Shown piece after piece: positions 48,695 through 56,289 of a stretch of DNA of 64,000 nucleotides (its first letter is position 1; each line of letters begins with the position of its first letter). The notes under the pieces are model-generated. The model ran no database searches. It saw nothing but the letters and a program-made list of their open reading frames with translations, and was not told the DNA's origin. This DNA is from an uncultured Pseudomonadales bacterium (GTDB lineage Bacteria > Pseudomonadota > Gammaproteobacteria > Pseudomonadales > Azotimanducaceae): contig OY282519.1 of the NCBI GenBank assembly GCA_958296405.1, forward strand, positions 2,154,132 through 2,218,131, given 5' to 3'. Position numbers and translations under genes: made by a program.

Positions 48695-49864
48695 ATGCTC
48701 ATCAACTTCTTCCTGGCGCTGCGCAAGTACAAAGTTCCGGCCACCATCCGCGAATTGTTGGACTTGGTGGATGCCATGCGCCATCGCGTGGTGTACTCGA
48801 GCATTGACGACTTCTATCTCCTCAGCCGCACATGCATGGTGAAGGACGAGAAGGACTACGACAAGTTCGACCGTGCGTTCGGCGCCTACTTCAAGGGCTT
48901 GGATGACCTGCATGGCCTGTTGGAATCCCTCATTCCGGACGAATGGCTGCGGCGCGAGTTCGAGAAATCGCTCACGCCGGAGGAACTCGAAAAGATCAAA
49001 TCCCTAGGCGGCTTGGAGAAACTCATCGAATCCTTCCGCGAAGCCCTTGAAGAGGCCGAGCGGCGCGCCCAAGAAGGCGAGAATGGCGAGGAGGACGGTG
49101 ACGAGGGCGATGCGGACCGTCCTGGGCGCGATGGCCCCGGCGGGCGTGGCAAGGGGAAGAAGAAAAAGGCGCGCAAGGTGTGGGACGATCGCCAGTACAA
49201 GAATCTGGACGATTCGGTGGAGCTCGGCACCCGCAACATCAAGATGGCGCTGCGGCGCCTGCGCAAGTTCGCCCGCGCCGGCAAAGATGAAGAGCTGGAC
49301 ATGGACAACACCATCCGCTCGACGGCGCACAACGGCGGCATGCTGGACATCAAGATGCGGCCAGAGCGCAAGAACACGGTGAAGGTATTGTTGTTCTTGG
49401 ACATCGGCGGCTCGATGGACGCGCATGTGAAAGTGTGCGAAGAGCTGTTCTCGGCCACGCGCACCGAGTTCAAGCACATGGAGAGCTTCTACTTCCACAA
49501 CTTCGTCTATGAATCCGTGTGGAAGGACAACCGCCGCCGCATGAATGAACGCTTGCCCACTTGGGAAATCCTGAACAAGTACGCGCGGGACTACAAGGTG
49601 GTGTTCGTTGGCGATGCCACCATGGCGCCGTATGAGATCACCCACGCCGGCGGCAGCGTGGAGCACTGGAACGAAGAGCCTGGCGCGGTGTGGATCGCGC
49701 GCTTCATGGAAGCCTACGACCGAACGGTTTGGATCAATCCCACGCCGCAGGAAACTTGGGAGTACTCCACGTCGGTGGGGATGACCCAGGAACTGATTGA
49801 TGGGCGGATGTTTCCGTTGACCGTGCGCGGCCTTGAAGAAGGCATGAACGTCCTCTCCAAGTGA
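48695..49864 (+). CDS. VWA-domain protein, CoxE-like partner of the MoxR ATPase
   Basis: A 389-residue cytoplasmic protein. The N-terminal half is helical with an Asp/Glu-rich acidic stretch followed by a Lys-rich run (EEDGDEGDADRPGRDGPGGRGKGKKKKARK, about 130-160). The C-terminal half is a von Willebrand A fold with the MIDAS-like VKVLLFLDIGGSMDAHVK, where the first MIDAS serine of DxSxS is Gly, then FYFHNFVYESVWKDN and VVFVGDATMAPYEI. It is the standard partner of MoxR ATPases. Cellular target unknown. Confidence 0.87.
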   Translation: MLINFFLALRKYKVPATIRELLDLVDAMRHRVVYSSIDDFYLLSRTCMVKDEKDYDKFDRAFGAYFKGLDDLHGLLESLIPDEWLRREFEKSLTPEELEKIKSLGGLEKLIESFREALEEAERRAQEGENGEEDGDEGDADRPGRDGPGGRGKGKKKKARKVWDDRQYKNLDDSVELGTRNIKMALRRLRKFARAGKDEELDMDNTIRSTAHNGGMLDIKMRPERKNTVKVLLFLDIGGSMDAHVKVCEELFSATRTEFKHMESFYFHNFVYESVWKDNRRRMNERLPTWEILNKYARDYKVVFVGDATMAPYEITHAGGSVEHWNEEPGAVWIARFMEAYDRTVWINPTPQETWEYSTSVGMTQELIDGRMFPLTVRGLEEGMNVLSK

Positions 49865-49901
49865 CGCCACGCGGCGGCCGCTGTTTGGCCGCCCACCTTG
49901 C

Positions 49902-52900
49902 ATGACGAAGCTCGCGCCCTGTGCCCGCCGCGCCAAGCCGGCAGCGCGCCGAGCCGCGCTGCCGGACGTCTCGTTCCCGCCGGAATTGCCCATCTCGGCG
50001 CGCATCGACGAGATCGTGGCGCTCATCCGCACCCACCAAGTGGTGATCGTCGCCGGCGAAACCGGTTCCGGCAAGACGACGCAGCTGCCCAAGGCGTGCC
50101 TCCGCGCCGGTTTGGGCAAGCGCGGCATGATCGGCCATACGCAGCCGCGGCGCTTGGCGGCGCGGGCATGCGCCACGCGCATCGCCAAGGAGATGAACGT
50201 GCCGGTGGGCGGCGCCGTGGGTTTCGCCGTGCGCTTCGAGGAGGCCACCAGCGACGATATGCTCATCAAGGTGATGACCGACGGGCTGCTGTTGGCGGAA
50301 ATCCATGCCGACCGGCGCCTCAGCGCTTACGAGGCCCTCATCATCGACGAGGCCCACGAGCGCAGCCTGAACGTGGACTTCCTGCTCGGCTACGCGAAGC
50401 GCCTGTTGCGGCGACGGCCGAACTTTAAGGTCATCATCACCTCCGCCACCATTGATGTGGAGGCGTTTCAAGCACACTTTGACGGCGCCCCGGCGGTGAC
50501 GGTGAGCGGCCGCGGCCACCCGGTGGATGTGGTCTACCAGGAAGAAGCGGACGATCAATTCGAGGCGCTGGACCGCTGCTTGGCCGAGATCAGCCGCCGC
50601 CGCGCTGGCCGGGCGCGGGACACCTTGGCGTTCCTGCCCGGCGAGCGGGAAATCCTGGACGCCTCGCACTGGCTGCGGCGCACATGGGGGGACCGCTTCG
50701 AGGCGCTGCCGCTGTATGCCCGCCTGCCGGCCAAGGAGCAGCGCCGCATCTTCGCGCCGAGCGCCCGCCCGCGCATAGTGCTCGCCACCAACGTCGCGGA
50801 GACGAGCATCACCGTGCCGAATGTCGGTTATGTGATCGATTTCGGGCTGGCGCGCATCGCCCGCTACAGCCATCGCTCGAAGATTCAACGCCTGCCGGTG
50901 GAGCGCGTCTCCCAAGCGAGTGCCGAGCAACGGGCTGGACGCTGCGGCCGCGTCGCCCCGGGCACGTGCTTTCGCCTCTACTCGCAGGCAGATTTCGAGA
51001 GTCGGCCGCGCTACACCGTGCCGGAGATCAAGCGTTCCAACTTGGCTGCCGTCGCGCTGCGGATGTTGGACTTGGGGCTTGGCGACATCGAAGGCTTTCC
51101 CTTCATCGACCCGCCGGAGCCCCGCGTCGCCCGCGATGCGCTGCGCAGCCTCGGCGAGTTGGGCGCTCTGCGGGAGGCCCCGCAGGAGGTGCCGGGGGCG
51201 GGTAACCGGGAGGTGAAGGGGGCGGGCAACCGGGAGGTGAAGGGGGCGGGTAGTAAGGACGGCAAGGATAGAGGCGGCGTCACGCGCCTCAGCCGCATTG
51301 GCCGCACGATGGCTCGCCTGCCGGTGGATCCGCGTTTGGCGCGGATTCTCGTCGGCGCATCCCGCTTTGGTTGCCTGCGCGAAGCCCTCGTTGTCGTGGC
51401 GGCGCTCTCCGTCCAAGACCCACGCGAACGGCCACCGGAGCGGCGCGAGGCGGCGGACGCCGCGCACCGCCAAGACGCCCACAAACAGTCGGATTTTCTA
51501 ACCTTCGTCAATCTTTGGAATGTGTTGGAGGCGCAACGCGCGGCGTTGACCCGCGCCGCGTTCCGCGCGGAACTCACGCGCCGGTTCCTCTCCCCGCACC
51601 GCGTTGCCGAGTGGCGCGCCGTGCATCGGCAACTGCTGCTTGCGGCCAAGGCCCTCGGCTGGCCGCTCAACCGAGCGCCGGCGGAAGAGGCCAGCCTGCA
51701 TCGGGCGCTGTTGATCGGTTCGCTGGATTTTGTCGGCTTGCGCGACGAGGACGGCGTCTATCTCGGTGCGCGGGGCCTGAAGTTCCGCATCTTCCCCGGC
51801 TCGCCCGTCGCCCGCCGTGCTCCGCAGTGGTTGATGGCGGCGGAAATCGTGCAAACGCGGCAAACCTACGCTCGCGACGTCGCCAAGGTGGAGGCGCATT
51901 GGGTTGAAGAAGCGGCCGGGCCGTTGTTGCAGCGCGCTTGGTCCGAGCCGCACTGGAATGTGAAACGCGGCGAAGTGATGGCATTCGAGCGCGCCACGCT
52001 GCATGGCTTGCCCGTGGTGGAGCGCCGCTTGGTGCGCTACGCGCCAGTGAACCCGTCCGCGGCGCGGGAACTGTTCGCTCAAGAGGCGCTGGCGCCGGCG
52101 ACGCTGGGCGTTGAGGATGTCGGCGTCGAGGCCCCGTTTCTGGCGCACAACGCTGCGGTCGCCGCCGGCATCGCCGAGCTGGAGGCGCGCCATCGGCGGC
52201 ATGACCTCTTCGTCGCCGCGAATGTGCTGGCTGCCTTCTACTTGGAGCGACTGCCGCCCGACGTGTGCGGCGTCAGCACCCTGCGCGCTTGGCTCAAGCA
52301 GGCGGATCGGCCCGCCATCGGCCGTCTGACCATGACCGAAGCGGACTTGCTCGCCCGCTTCGACGTCGAGGCGTCTGCGACGGACTATCCGGCCACCTTG
52401 GAGGTGGATGGCCTGGCATTACCGCTGAAGTATCGCTTCGCTCCCGGCGCGGTGGACGATGGCGTCTCCGTTGAAATCGGCCTCGGCGCGTTGCCGCATC
52501 TGCGCCAAGCGCCGCTGGATTGGCTGGTGCCGGGGTTCTTCGAGCGCAAGTGCGCGGCGCTCTTGAAGGGGTTGCCGAAGCGTTTGCGCCGCCGCCTGCC
52601 GCCAGGCAGCGCCGCCGTCGATGTGGCGCCGGCGCTGTTGCGCGAGCCGCGCTATCGCGATGGCGCCTTGCTGGCGGCCCTCGCCGTGCGCTTGAGTGAA
52701 GCGTTTGGCATGGACGTGGCGCCCAGCGATTGGAGCGTGGAGCGTTTGGAACCCTTCCTGCGCATGAACGTGCAGGTGTTGGACGCGCGACGGCGTCTCA
52801 TCGATCAAGACCGAGACTTGGCGGCGCTGCAGTCGCGCCTGCTGGCCCGCGTTGAGCGCGAAGCCACGGCGAGCGCCCGCGAGGGCTACGAACAGCGCGG

Positions 52901-53759
52901 GCTGACGACGTTCCCAGCTGCCGGCGTGCCGGCGACGCTCACCGTGGGCGCCGGTGGCGAGCAAACCGTCGCCTATCCGGCCTTGCGCGATGCCGGCGAT
53001 GCCGTGGAGCTGGTGCTGCTGACGCACCGCGCCGATCAAGGGCGCGCTAACCGGCGCGGATACAGCCGCCTTGCCCTGCTCATGAATCGCAAGGCGGCGC
53101 GTCACTTGCGCGGGCGCGTGGCCGCCGAGCGGACGATGACGCTGCACTACGCCGCCCTCGGCGGGGCGGCGGACCTCGCGGACGAGCTGGCGTTGGCGGC
53201 ATCTTGGGCTTGCTGTTTTGAGGGGCGCCCGCTGCCAACGGAGAAGGACAGTTTCGAGCGCCGCTGCGCGGACTGCCGGCCGCGCCTCGTCGCCCTGTTT
53301 GGCGATGCGCTGGAGGCCACCCGCGCCGTGCTCGCCCGCCGTATCGAGGCCGCGCAGCGCATCGCGTCGCTCGCATCTCCGGCCTTCGCCGCCAGCCGGG
53401 CGGACATGGAGGCGCACCTTGGGCGCTTGGCGCCGGCGGACTTCCTCAGTCGCACGCCCATCCAAGCCTTGCCGGATGTGGCGCGCTATCTCGATGCGTT
53501 GATCCACCGCGCCGCGAACCTGCACGGCAAAGTGCGGCGCGATCAGGAACACCTTGCCGACGCCGCGCGCTGGCAGGCGCGGTTGGAAGCCTTGGCCGCG
53601 GCCGCGCCGGAAGCGACCGCCGCGGCGGATGTCGCGGGGCTGGTGGAGGAGTATCGGGTGTCGCTTTTCTGCCAGCGTCTCAGCTTGAAGGGCAAGGCTT
53701 CGCCGCAGCGCTTGGAGCGTGTGTTGGCGCCACTCGAAAAGGCTGCTGGCTTGCGTTGA
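49902..53759 (+). CDS. hrpA: ATP-dependent RNA helicase HrpA
   Basis: A 1285-residue DEAH-box RNA helicase (E. coli HrpA is 1300). N-terminal RecA core: VAGETGSGKTTQLPKACL (Walker A, about 50-67), GHTQPRRLAARACATRIA, DEAHERSLNVDFLLGY (about 149-164), TSATIDVEAF, LAFLPGEREI, AETSITVPNVGYVIDFG, and QRAGRCGRVAPGTCFRLYS; then the winged-helix, ratchet and OB-like domains and a long C-terminal HrpA-specific region (DUF3418) ending LAPLEKAAGLR. Between residues about 428-455 is an in-frame insert of three near-identical 24-base repeats (51194-51265), encoding GAGNREVK units, immediately before the conserved LSRIGRTMARLPVDPRLARI block. Confidence 0.97.
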   Translation: MTKLAPCARRAKPAARRAALPDVSFPPELPISARIDEIVALIRTHQVVIVAGETGSGKTTQLPKACLRAGLGKRGMIGHTQPRRLAARACATRIAKEMNVPVGGAVGFAVRFEEATSDDMLIKVMTDGLLLAEIHADRRLSAYEALIIDEAHERSLNVDFLLGYAKRLLRRRPNFKVIITSATIDVEAFQAHFDGAPAVTVSGRGHPVDVVYQEEADDQFEALDRCLAEISRRRAGRARDTLAFLPGEREILDASHWLRRTWGDRFEALPLYARLPAKEQRRIFAPSARPRIVLATNVAETSITVPNVGYVIDFGLARIARYSHRSKIQRLPVERVSQASAEQRAGRCGRVAPGTCFRLYSQADFESRPRYTVPEIKRSNLAAVALRMLDLGLGDIEGFPFIDPPEPRVARDALRSLGELGALREAPQEVPGAGNREVKGAGNREVKGAGSKDGKDRGGVTRLSRIGRTMARLPVDPRLARILVGASRFGCLREALVVVAALSVQDPRERPPERREAADAAHRQDAHKQSDFLTFVNLWNVLEAQRAALTRAAFRAELTRRFLSPHRVAEWRAVHRQLLLAAKALGWPLNRAPAEEASLHRALLIGSLDFVGLRDEDGVYLGARGLKFRIFPGSPVARRAPQWLMAAEIVQTRQTYARDVAKVEAHWVEEAAGPLLQRAWSEPHWNVKRGEVMAFERATLHGLPVVERRLVRYAPVNPSAARELFAQEALAPATLGVEDVGVEAPFLAHNAAVAAGIAELEARHRRHDLFVAANVLAAFYLERLPPDVCGVSTLRAWLKQADRPAIGRLTMTEADLLARFDVEASATDYPATLEVDGLALPLKYRFAPGAVDDGVSVEIGLGALPHLRQAPLDWLVPGFFERKCAALLKGLPKRLRRRLPPGSAAVDVAPALLREPRYRDGALLAALAVRLSEAFGMDVAPSDWSVERLEPFLRMNVQVLDARRRLIDQDRDLAALQSRLLARVEREATASAREGYEQRGLTTFPAAGVPATLTVGAGGEQTVAYPALRDAGDAVELVLLTHRADQGRANRRGYSRLALLMNRKAARHLRGRVAAERTMTLHYAALGGAADLADELALAASWACCFEGRPLPTEKDSFERRCADCRPRLVALFGDALEATRAVLARRIEAAQRIASLASPAFAASRADMEAHLGRLAPADFLSRTPIQALPDVARYLDALIHRAANLHGKVRRDQEHLADAARWQARLEALAAAAPEATAAADVAGLVEEYRVSLFCQRLSLKGKASPQRLERVLAPLEKAAGLR
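51194..51265 (+). repeat. 24-bp tandem repeat inside hrpA (about three copies)
   Basis: Two almost identical 24-base units (51194-51217 and 51218-51241, one T/C difference) and a third diverged partial copy (51242-51265). They are in frame and encode the repeated peptide GAGNREVK. E. coli HrpA has no such element at this point, so it is a recent expansion in a surface loop. Confidence 0.8.
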
Positions 53760-53802
53760 GCGTGATGCCGGCGGTGTTCAACACGGACGCGCACGCCGCC
53801 GC

Positions 53803-53829
53803 TTGACCGCCGGGGGACTGTGCTATAGT
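53803..53829 (+). promoter_or_regulatory. Putative bufA promoter (TTGACC, 15 bp, extended -10 TGCTATAGT)
   Basis: A -35 TTGACC (53803-53808) and -10 TATAGT (53824-53829) preceded by TGC form a plausible sigma-70 promoter 55 bases upstream of the bufA ATG. The 15-base spacer is short, a defect usually compensated by the extended -10. No copper-responsive operator was identified. Confidence 0.45.
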
Positions 53830-53884
53830 CGCCTCGCCAACGCTGGCTCAAGTCGGAGCTGGCCCAAGCTAGGAGAAAGGACTC

Positions 53885-54154
53885 ATGAACATTCGCAACC
53901 TGAAGCCTCTCGTCGCCGCCATCGGCACCGCGCTGGCCGCCTCCATGCCTGCTTTTGCAGCAAACGACGCGAGCGAGAACCCCTTCGCTTTGGATGAGCT
54001 GCGCGACGGCTATCACCTGTTCGCGAAAGGCCATGGCGAAGGCGATGGCGAAGGCGATTGCAGCACCGACGGCGAAGGCCATTGCAGCGGCGAAGGCAAT
54101 TGCAGCGGCGACGGTGAGAAAGACAAAGACGATTCGGGCCACGACGAAGCCTGA
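53885..54154 (+). CDS. bufA: Bufferin-like RiPP precursor (secreted, Cys-containing)
   Basis: An 89-residue precursor: signal peptide (MNIRNLKPLVAAIGTALAASMPAFA), a mature part starting ANDASENPFALDELRDGYHLFAKGHGE, then a low-complexity Gly/Asp/Glu/Ser core with exactly three cysteines, each in an EGxCS unit: EGDC (Cys59), EGHC (Cys67), EGNC (Cys73). The NPFALDELRDGY block is shared with bufferin-type BufA proteins, in which EGKCG motifs are converted to thiooxazoles by an MNIO enzyme to buffer copper in the periplasm. Here Lys is replaced by Asp/His/Asn and the following Gly by Ser. AGGAGAAAGG precedes the ATG. It is followed by MNIO and DUF2063 genes. Assignment as a RiPP precursor is strong from context; metal specificity is unknown. 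Confidence 0.82.
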   Translation: MNIRNLKPLVAAIGTALAASMPAFAANDASENPFALDELRDGYHLFAKGHGEGDGEGDCSTDGEGHCSGEGNCSGDGEKDKDDSGHDEA

Positions 54155-54171
54155 TCTGCGTTTTTCCTGCT

Positions 54172-54209
54172 GGCAGCGGCCGGCCTTGGCTTCGGCCAGG
54201 GCCGCTGCC
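54172..54209 (+). promoter_or_regulatory. Strong hairpin between bufA and bufB (UUCG loop), no U tract
   Basis: Perfect 10-base arms GGCAGCGGCC (54172-54181) and GGCCGCTGCC (54200-54209) enclose an inner TGGC-TTCG-GCCA helix with a stable UUCG-type loop. There is no U run after it, so it is more likely a transcript-stabilising or partial attenuating element that would favour the precursor over the downstream enzymes, a common ratio control in RiPP operons. Confidence 0.5.
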
Positions 54210-54234
54210 GCCAAGATCTGATTGATCGCCATCC

Positions 54235-55095
54235 ATGACGGCGGCGTTTGGCGGCGCGGGCCTAGGCTTGCGCCGCATGTTTCTTCCTGCGTTGCAGGAA
54301 CATCGCGAAGCCGTTTCGCAAGGCATCGATTTCGTGGAGGTGGCGCCCGAGAACTGGATTGGGGTCGGCGGCCGTTCCGCTCGCCAGTTCCGCCAGTGGA
54401 TCGAGCGCTTCCCCCTTGTCTGCCACGGCCTCTCCCTGTCCCTTGGTGGCCCAGACCCGCTTGACGTCGCCTTCTTGAAGCGCGTCAAGGCATTCTTGGA
54501 CGACACCGGCGCCGTCCATTACACCGAGCACTTGAGCTTCAGCGGCGCCGATGGGCAGCTCTACCATCTGCTGCCGATCCCCTTCACCGCCGAAGCGGTG
54601 GACTACGTTGCCGCCCGCATCCGCCAAGCGCAGGATGTGCTTGAGCGGCGCATCGCGGTGGAGAACGTCTCCTGCTACGCGACGCCGGGCCAAGAGATGG
54701 ACGAGCTTGCGTTCATCAACGAGGTCGTGGCGGCGGCGGATTGCGCGCTCCTGCTCGATGTCAACAACATCGTCGTCAACAGCGTGAACTTCGGTTTTGA
54801 CGCTGAGGCGTTCTTGGACGGCCTGCCCGGCGACCGCACGGCGTACATCCATGTCGCTGGCCACCGCGTCATCGCGCAGGACTTGCGCGTGGACAACCAC
54901 GGCTCGCCGGTGAGCGCCGAGGTGTGGGCGCTCTTGGAACGCGCCTACCGCAACTTCGGCGTTTTGCCAACGGTGCTTGAGCGGGACATGCACCTGCCTC
55001 CGGTGCCAGAGTTGCTGGACGAGGCGGCGCAGATTCGCGCCATCCAAGCCCGCAGTTCGGCGCCCGAAGCGGCCCCCGCCGGGGTCGGCGCCTAG
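54235..55095 (+). CDS. bufB: MNIO (DUF692) multinuclear non-heme iron oxidase, BufB-type
   Basis: A 286-residue TIM-barrel of the DUF692/MNIO family. Conserved blocks: GIDFVEVAPENWIG, CHGLSLSLGG, VHYTEHLSF, IAVENVSCYA, LLDVNNIVVNSVNFG, AYIHVAGHR and DNHGSPVSAEVWALLERAY, containing the His, Glu and Asp residues that bind two or three iron ions. In characterised systems (MbnB, TglH, ChrH, bufferin BufB) the enzyme oxidises cysteines of a precursor peptide to heterocycles. The precursor is immediately upstream. Start ATG 54235 begins right after the inter-gene hairpin. The tail after AIQARSS is low complexity. Confidence 0.9.
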   Translation: MTAAFGGAGLGLRRMFLPALQEHREAVSQGIDFVEVAPENWIGVGGRSARQFRQWIERFPLVCHGLSLSLGGPDPLDVAFLKRVKAFLDDTGAVHYTEHLSFSGADGQLYHLLPIPFTAEAVDYVAARIRQAQDVLERRIAVENVSCYATPGQEMDELAFINEVVAAADCALLLDVNNIVVNSVNFGFDAEAFLDGLPGDRTAYIHVAGHRVIAQDLRVDNHGSPVSAEVWALLERAYRNFGVLPTVLERDMHLPPVPELLDEAAQIRAIQARSSAPEAAPAGVGA

Positions 55096-55110
55096 GCCAA
55101 CGGGTCTTAA

Positions 55111-55860
55111 GTGAGCGACGTGGGCGAACTGGGCTTTCAAGCGATCCAGCGCGAGTTGGCCGCCTACCTCCGCGCTCCAGATGCGATCCCGCCTCCAGCC
55201 GGCATCGATGCGCGGCGGCTGCGCCTCTACGTCGATATCTGCTACACCAACGTCGAGGGCTTCCTCGCGCGCACCTTCCGCGTCGCCCGGAGCATCACGC
55301 CAGATGCGCGTTGGCATGCCATGGCGCGGGACTTCTACCAGCGTCACCGCTGCGAGTCGCCGTACTTCTACGACATCGCGAAGCAGTTCCTCGACTACTT
55401 GGAAGGGCAGCGGAACGCGGCAGACGATCCGCCGTTCCTGCGCGAACTCTGCCACTTCGAGTGGGTGGGGCGGATGCTGGATCGCTTGGATGCGGCGCTG
55501 CCGCCGGCCACCCCGGCACCGGCGACGTTGCTGGGGCATCACTTCATCGTTTCACCTCTAGCCAAGGTGCTGTGTTACCGCTTCCCCGTCCACGCCATCG
55601 GGCCAGACGCGCAACCCACGGCGGCGCCCTCGGCGCCCACATGGTTGATCGCCTACCGCGACCGCAGCGACCGCGTGGACGTGATGGCCTCGAACGCGCC
55701 CACTGCGCGGCTTGTTGAGCGCGTCGGCGCTGGCGACAGCTTGCGCCAAGCGCTGGCGGAGGTGGCGCGGGAACTGGGCCGCGACGTAAAGGGAATGTTG
55801 CAGTTCGGCGAGACCATCGGGCGGCGCCTCGTTGAGCGCGACATCCTGCTGCTGGCTTAA
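55111..55860 (+). CDS. bufC: DUF2063 (BufC-type) partner protein of the MNIO enzyme
   Basis: A 249-residue protein with the DUF2063 fold: an N-terminal DNA-binding-like helical domain (FQAIQRELAAYLRAPDAIPPPAGIDARRLRLYVDICYTNVEGFLARTFRVARSI) followed by a beta-rich region (HFIVSPLAKVLCYRFPVHAI, WLIAYRDRSDRVDVMASN). In bufferin and related operons this partner recruits the precursor leader to the MNIO enzyme, analogous to MbnC. GTG 55111 is used. The gene ends the operon; no DoxX-type bufD follows. Confidence 0.85.
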   Translation: MSDVGELGFQAIQRELAAYLRAPDAIPPPAGIDARRLRLYVDICYTNVEGFLARTFRVARSITPDARWHAMARDFYQRHRCESPYFYDIAKQFLDYLEGQRNAADDPPFLRELCHFEWVGRMLDRLDAALPPATPAPATLLGHHFIVSPLAKVLCYRFPVHAIGPDAQPTAAPSAPTWLIAYRDRSDRVDVMASNAPTARLVERVGAGDSLRQALAEVARELGRDVKGMLQFGETIGRRLVERDILLLA

Positions 55861-56289
55861 GCGCCGCCGAACTGCCCGGCCCGACGTTCCGCAGGGCGCT
55901 CATCCATTGCGTTGCCACGCTGCTCTGCTTGGCTCGGCTAGGTTGTGAGCGGTGCGCCTTGGGTGACGGGTAGGGCGGTTGGCGCGTTCGACGGTGCCGT
56001 TGAGGTGCGGTGAGCGGGGCGGCAGCACGGGCGGCGGCAGGCCCGCGCCCTGCGCGGAGCTCCTTCAAGGTCACGCGGTCGATGTGCGTGGCCATCCTGT
56101 GCGGACATCGGCATCGCTCGGTTTCCCATGTTTGTCCAGCTCATAGGCTGTCGAACCGCCGCGCCCGAGGGCTTCCTTGGGCGCGGCACTGTCCGAAGGC
56201 GATGATTCCGTTCAAACGCTTGACTCCCTTGGTCGGCGGCAGGACACTGCCGGCGCAATGTGGCTGGTTGCCGGCGGAGGGCTCGCGCC
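55861..56289. other. Long intergenic stretch containing a degenerate transposase fragment
   Basis: A 429-base interval between bufC and the TPR gene. The minus strand carries a recognisable transposase remnant (about 55950-56040, annotated separately). The rest (56100-56289) is GC-rich without an obvious promoter, terminator or RNA gene. Small frames on both strands here have no domain and are not called. Confidence 0.5.
55950..56040 (-). pseudogene. Relic of an IS481-type (rve/DDE) transposase
   Basis: On the minus strand one frame reads LPPPVLPPRSPHLNGTVERANR, which is the canonical block near the third catalytic residue of IS481/IS3 integrase-type transposases (PPRSPxLNGxVERxNR with the catalytic Glu). 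A short second piece upstream is in another frame with a stop between, and nothing matches the rest of the enzyme. No terminal inverted repeats were found. So it is a decayed insertion-sequence fragment, not a functional gene; extent is approximate. Confidence 0.65.
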
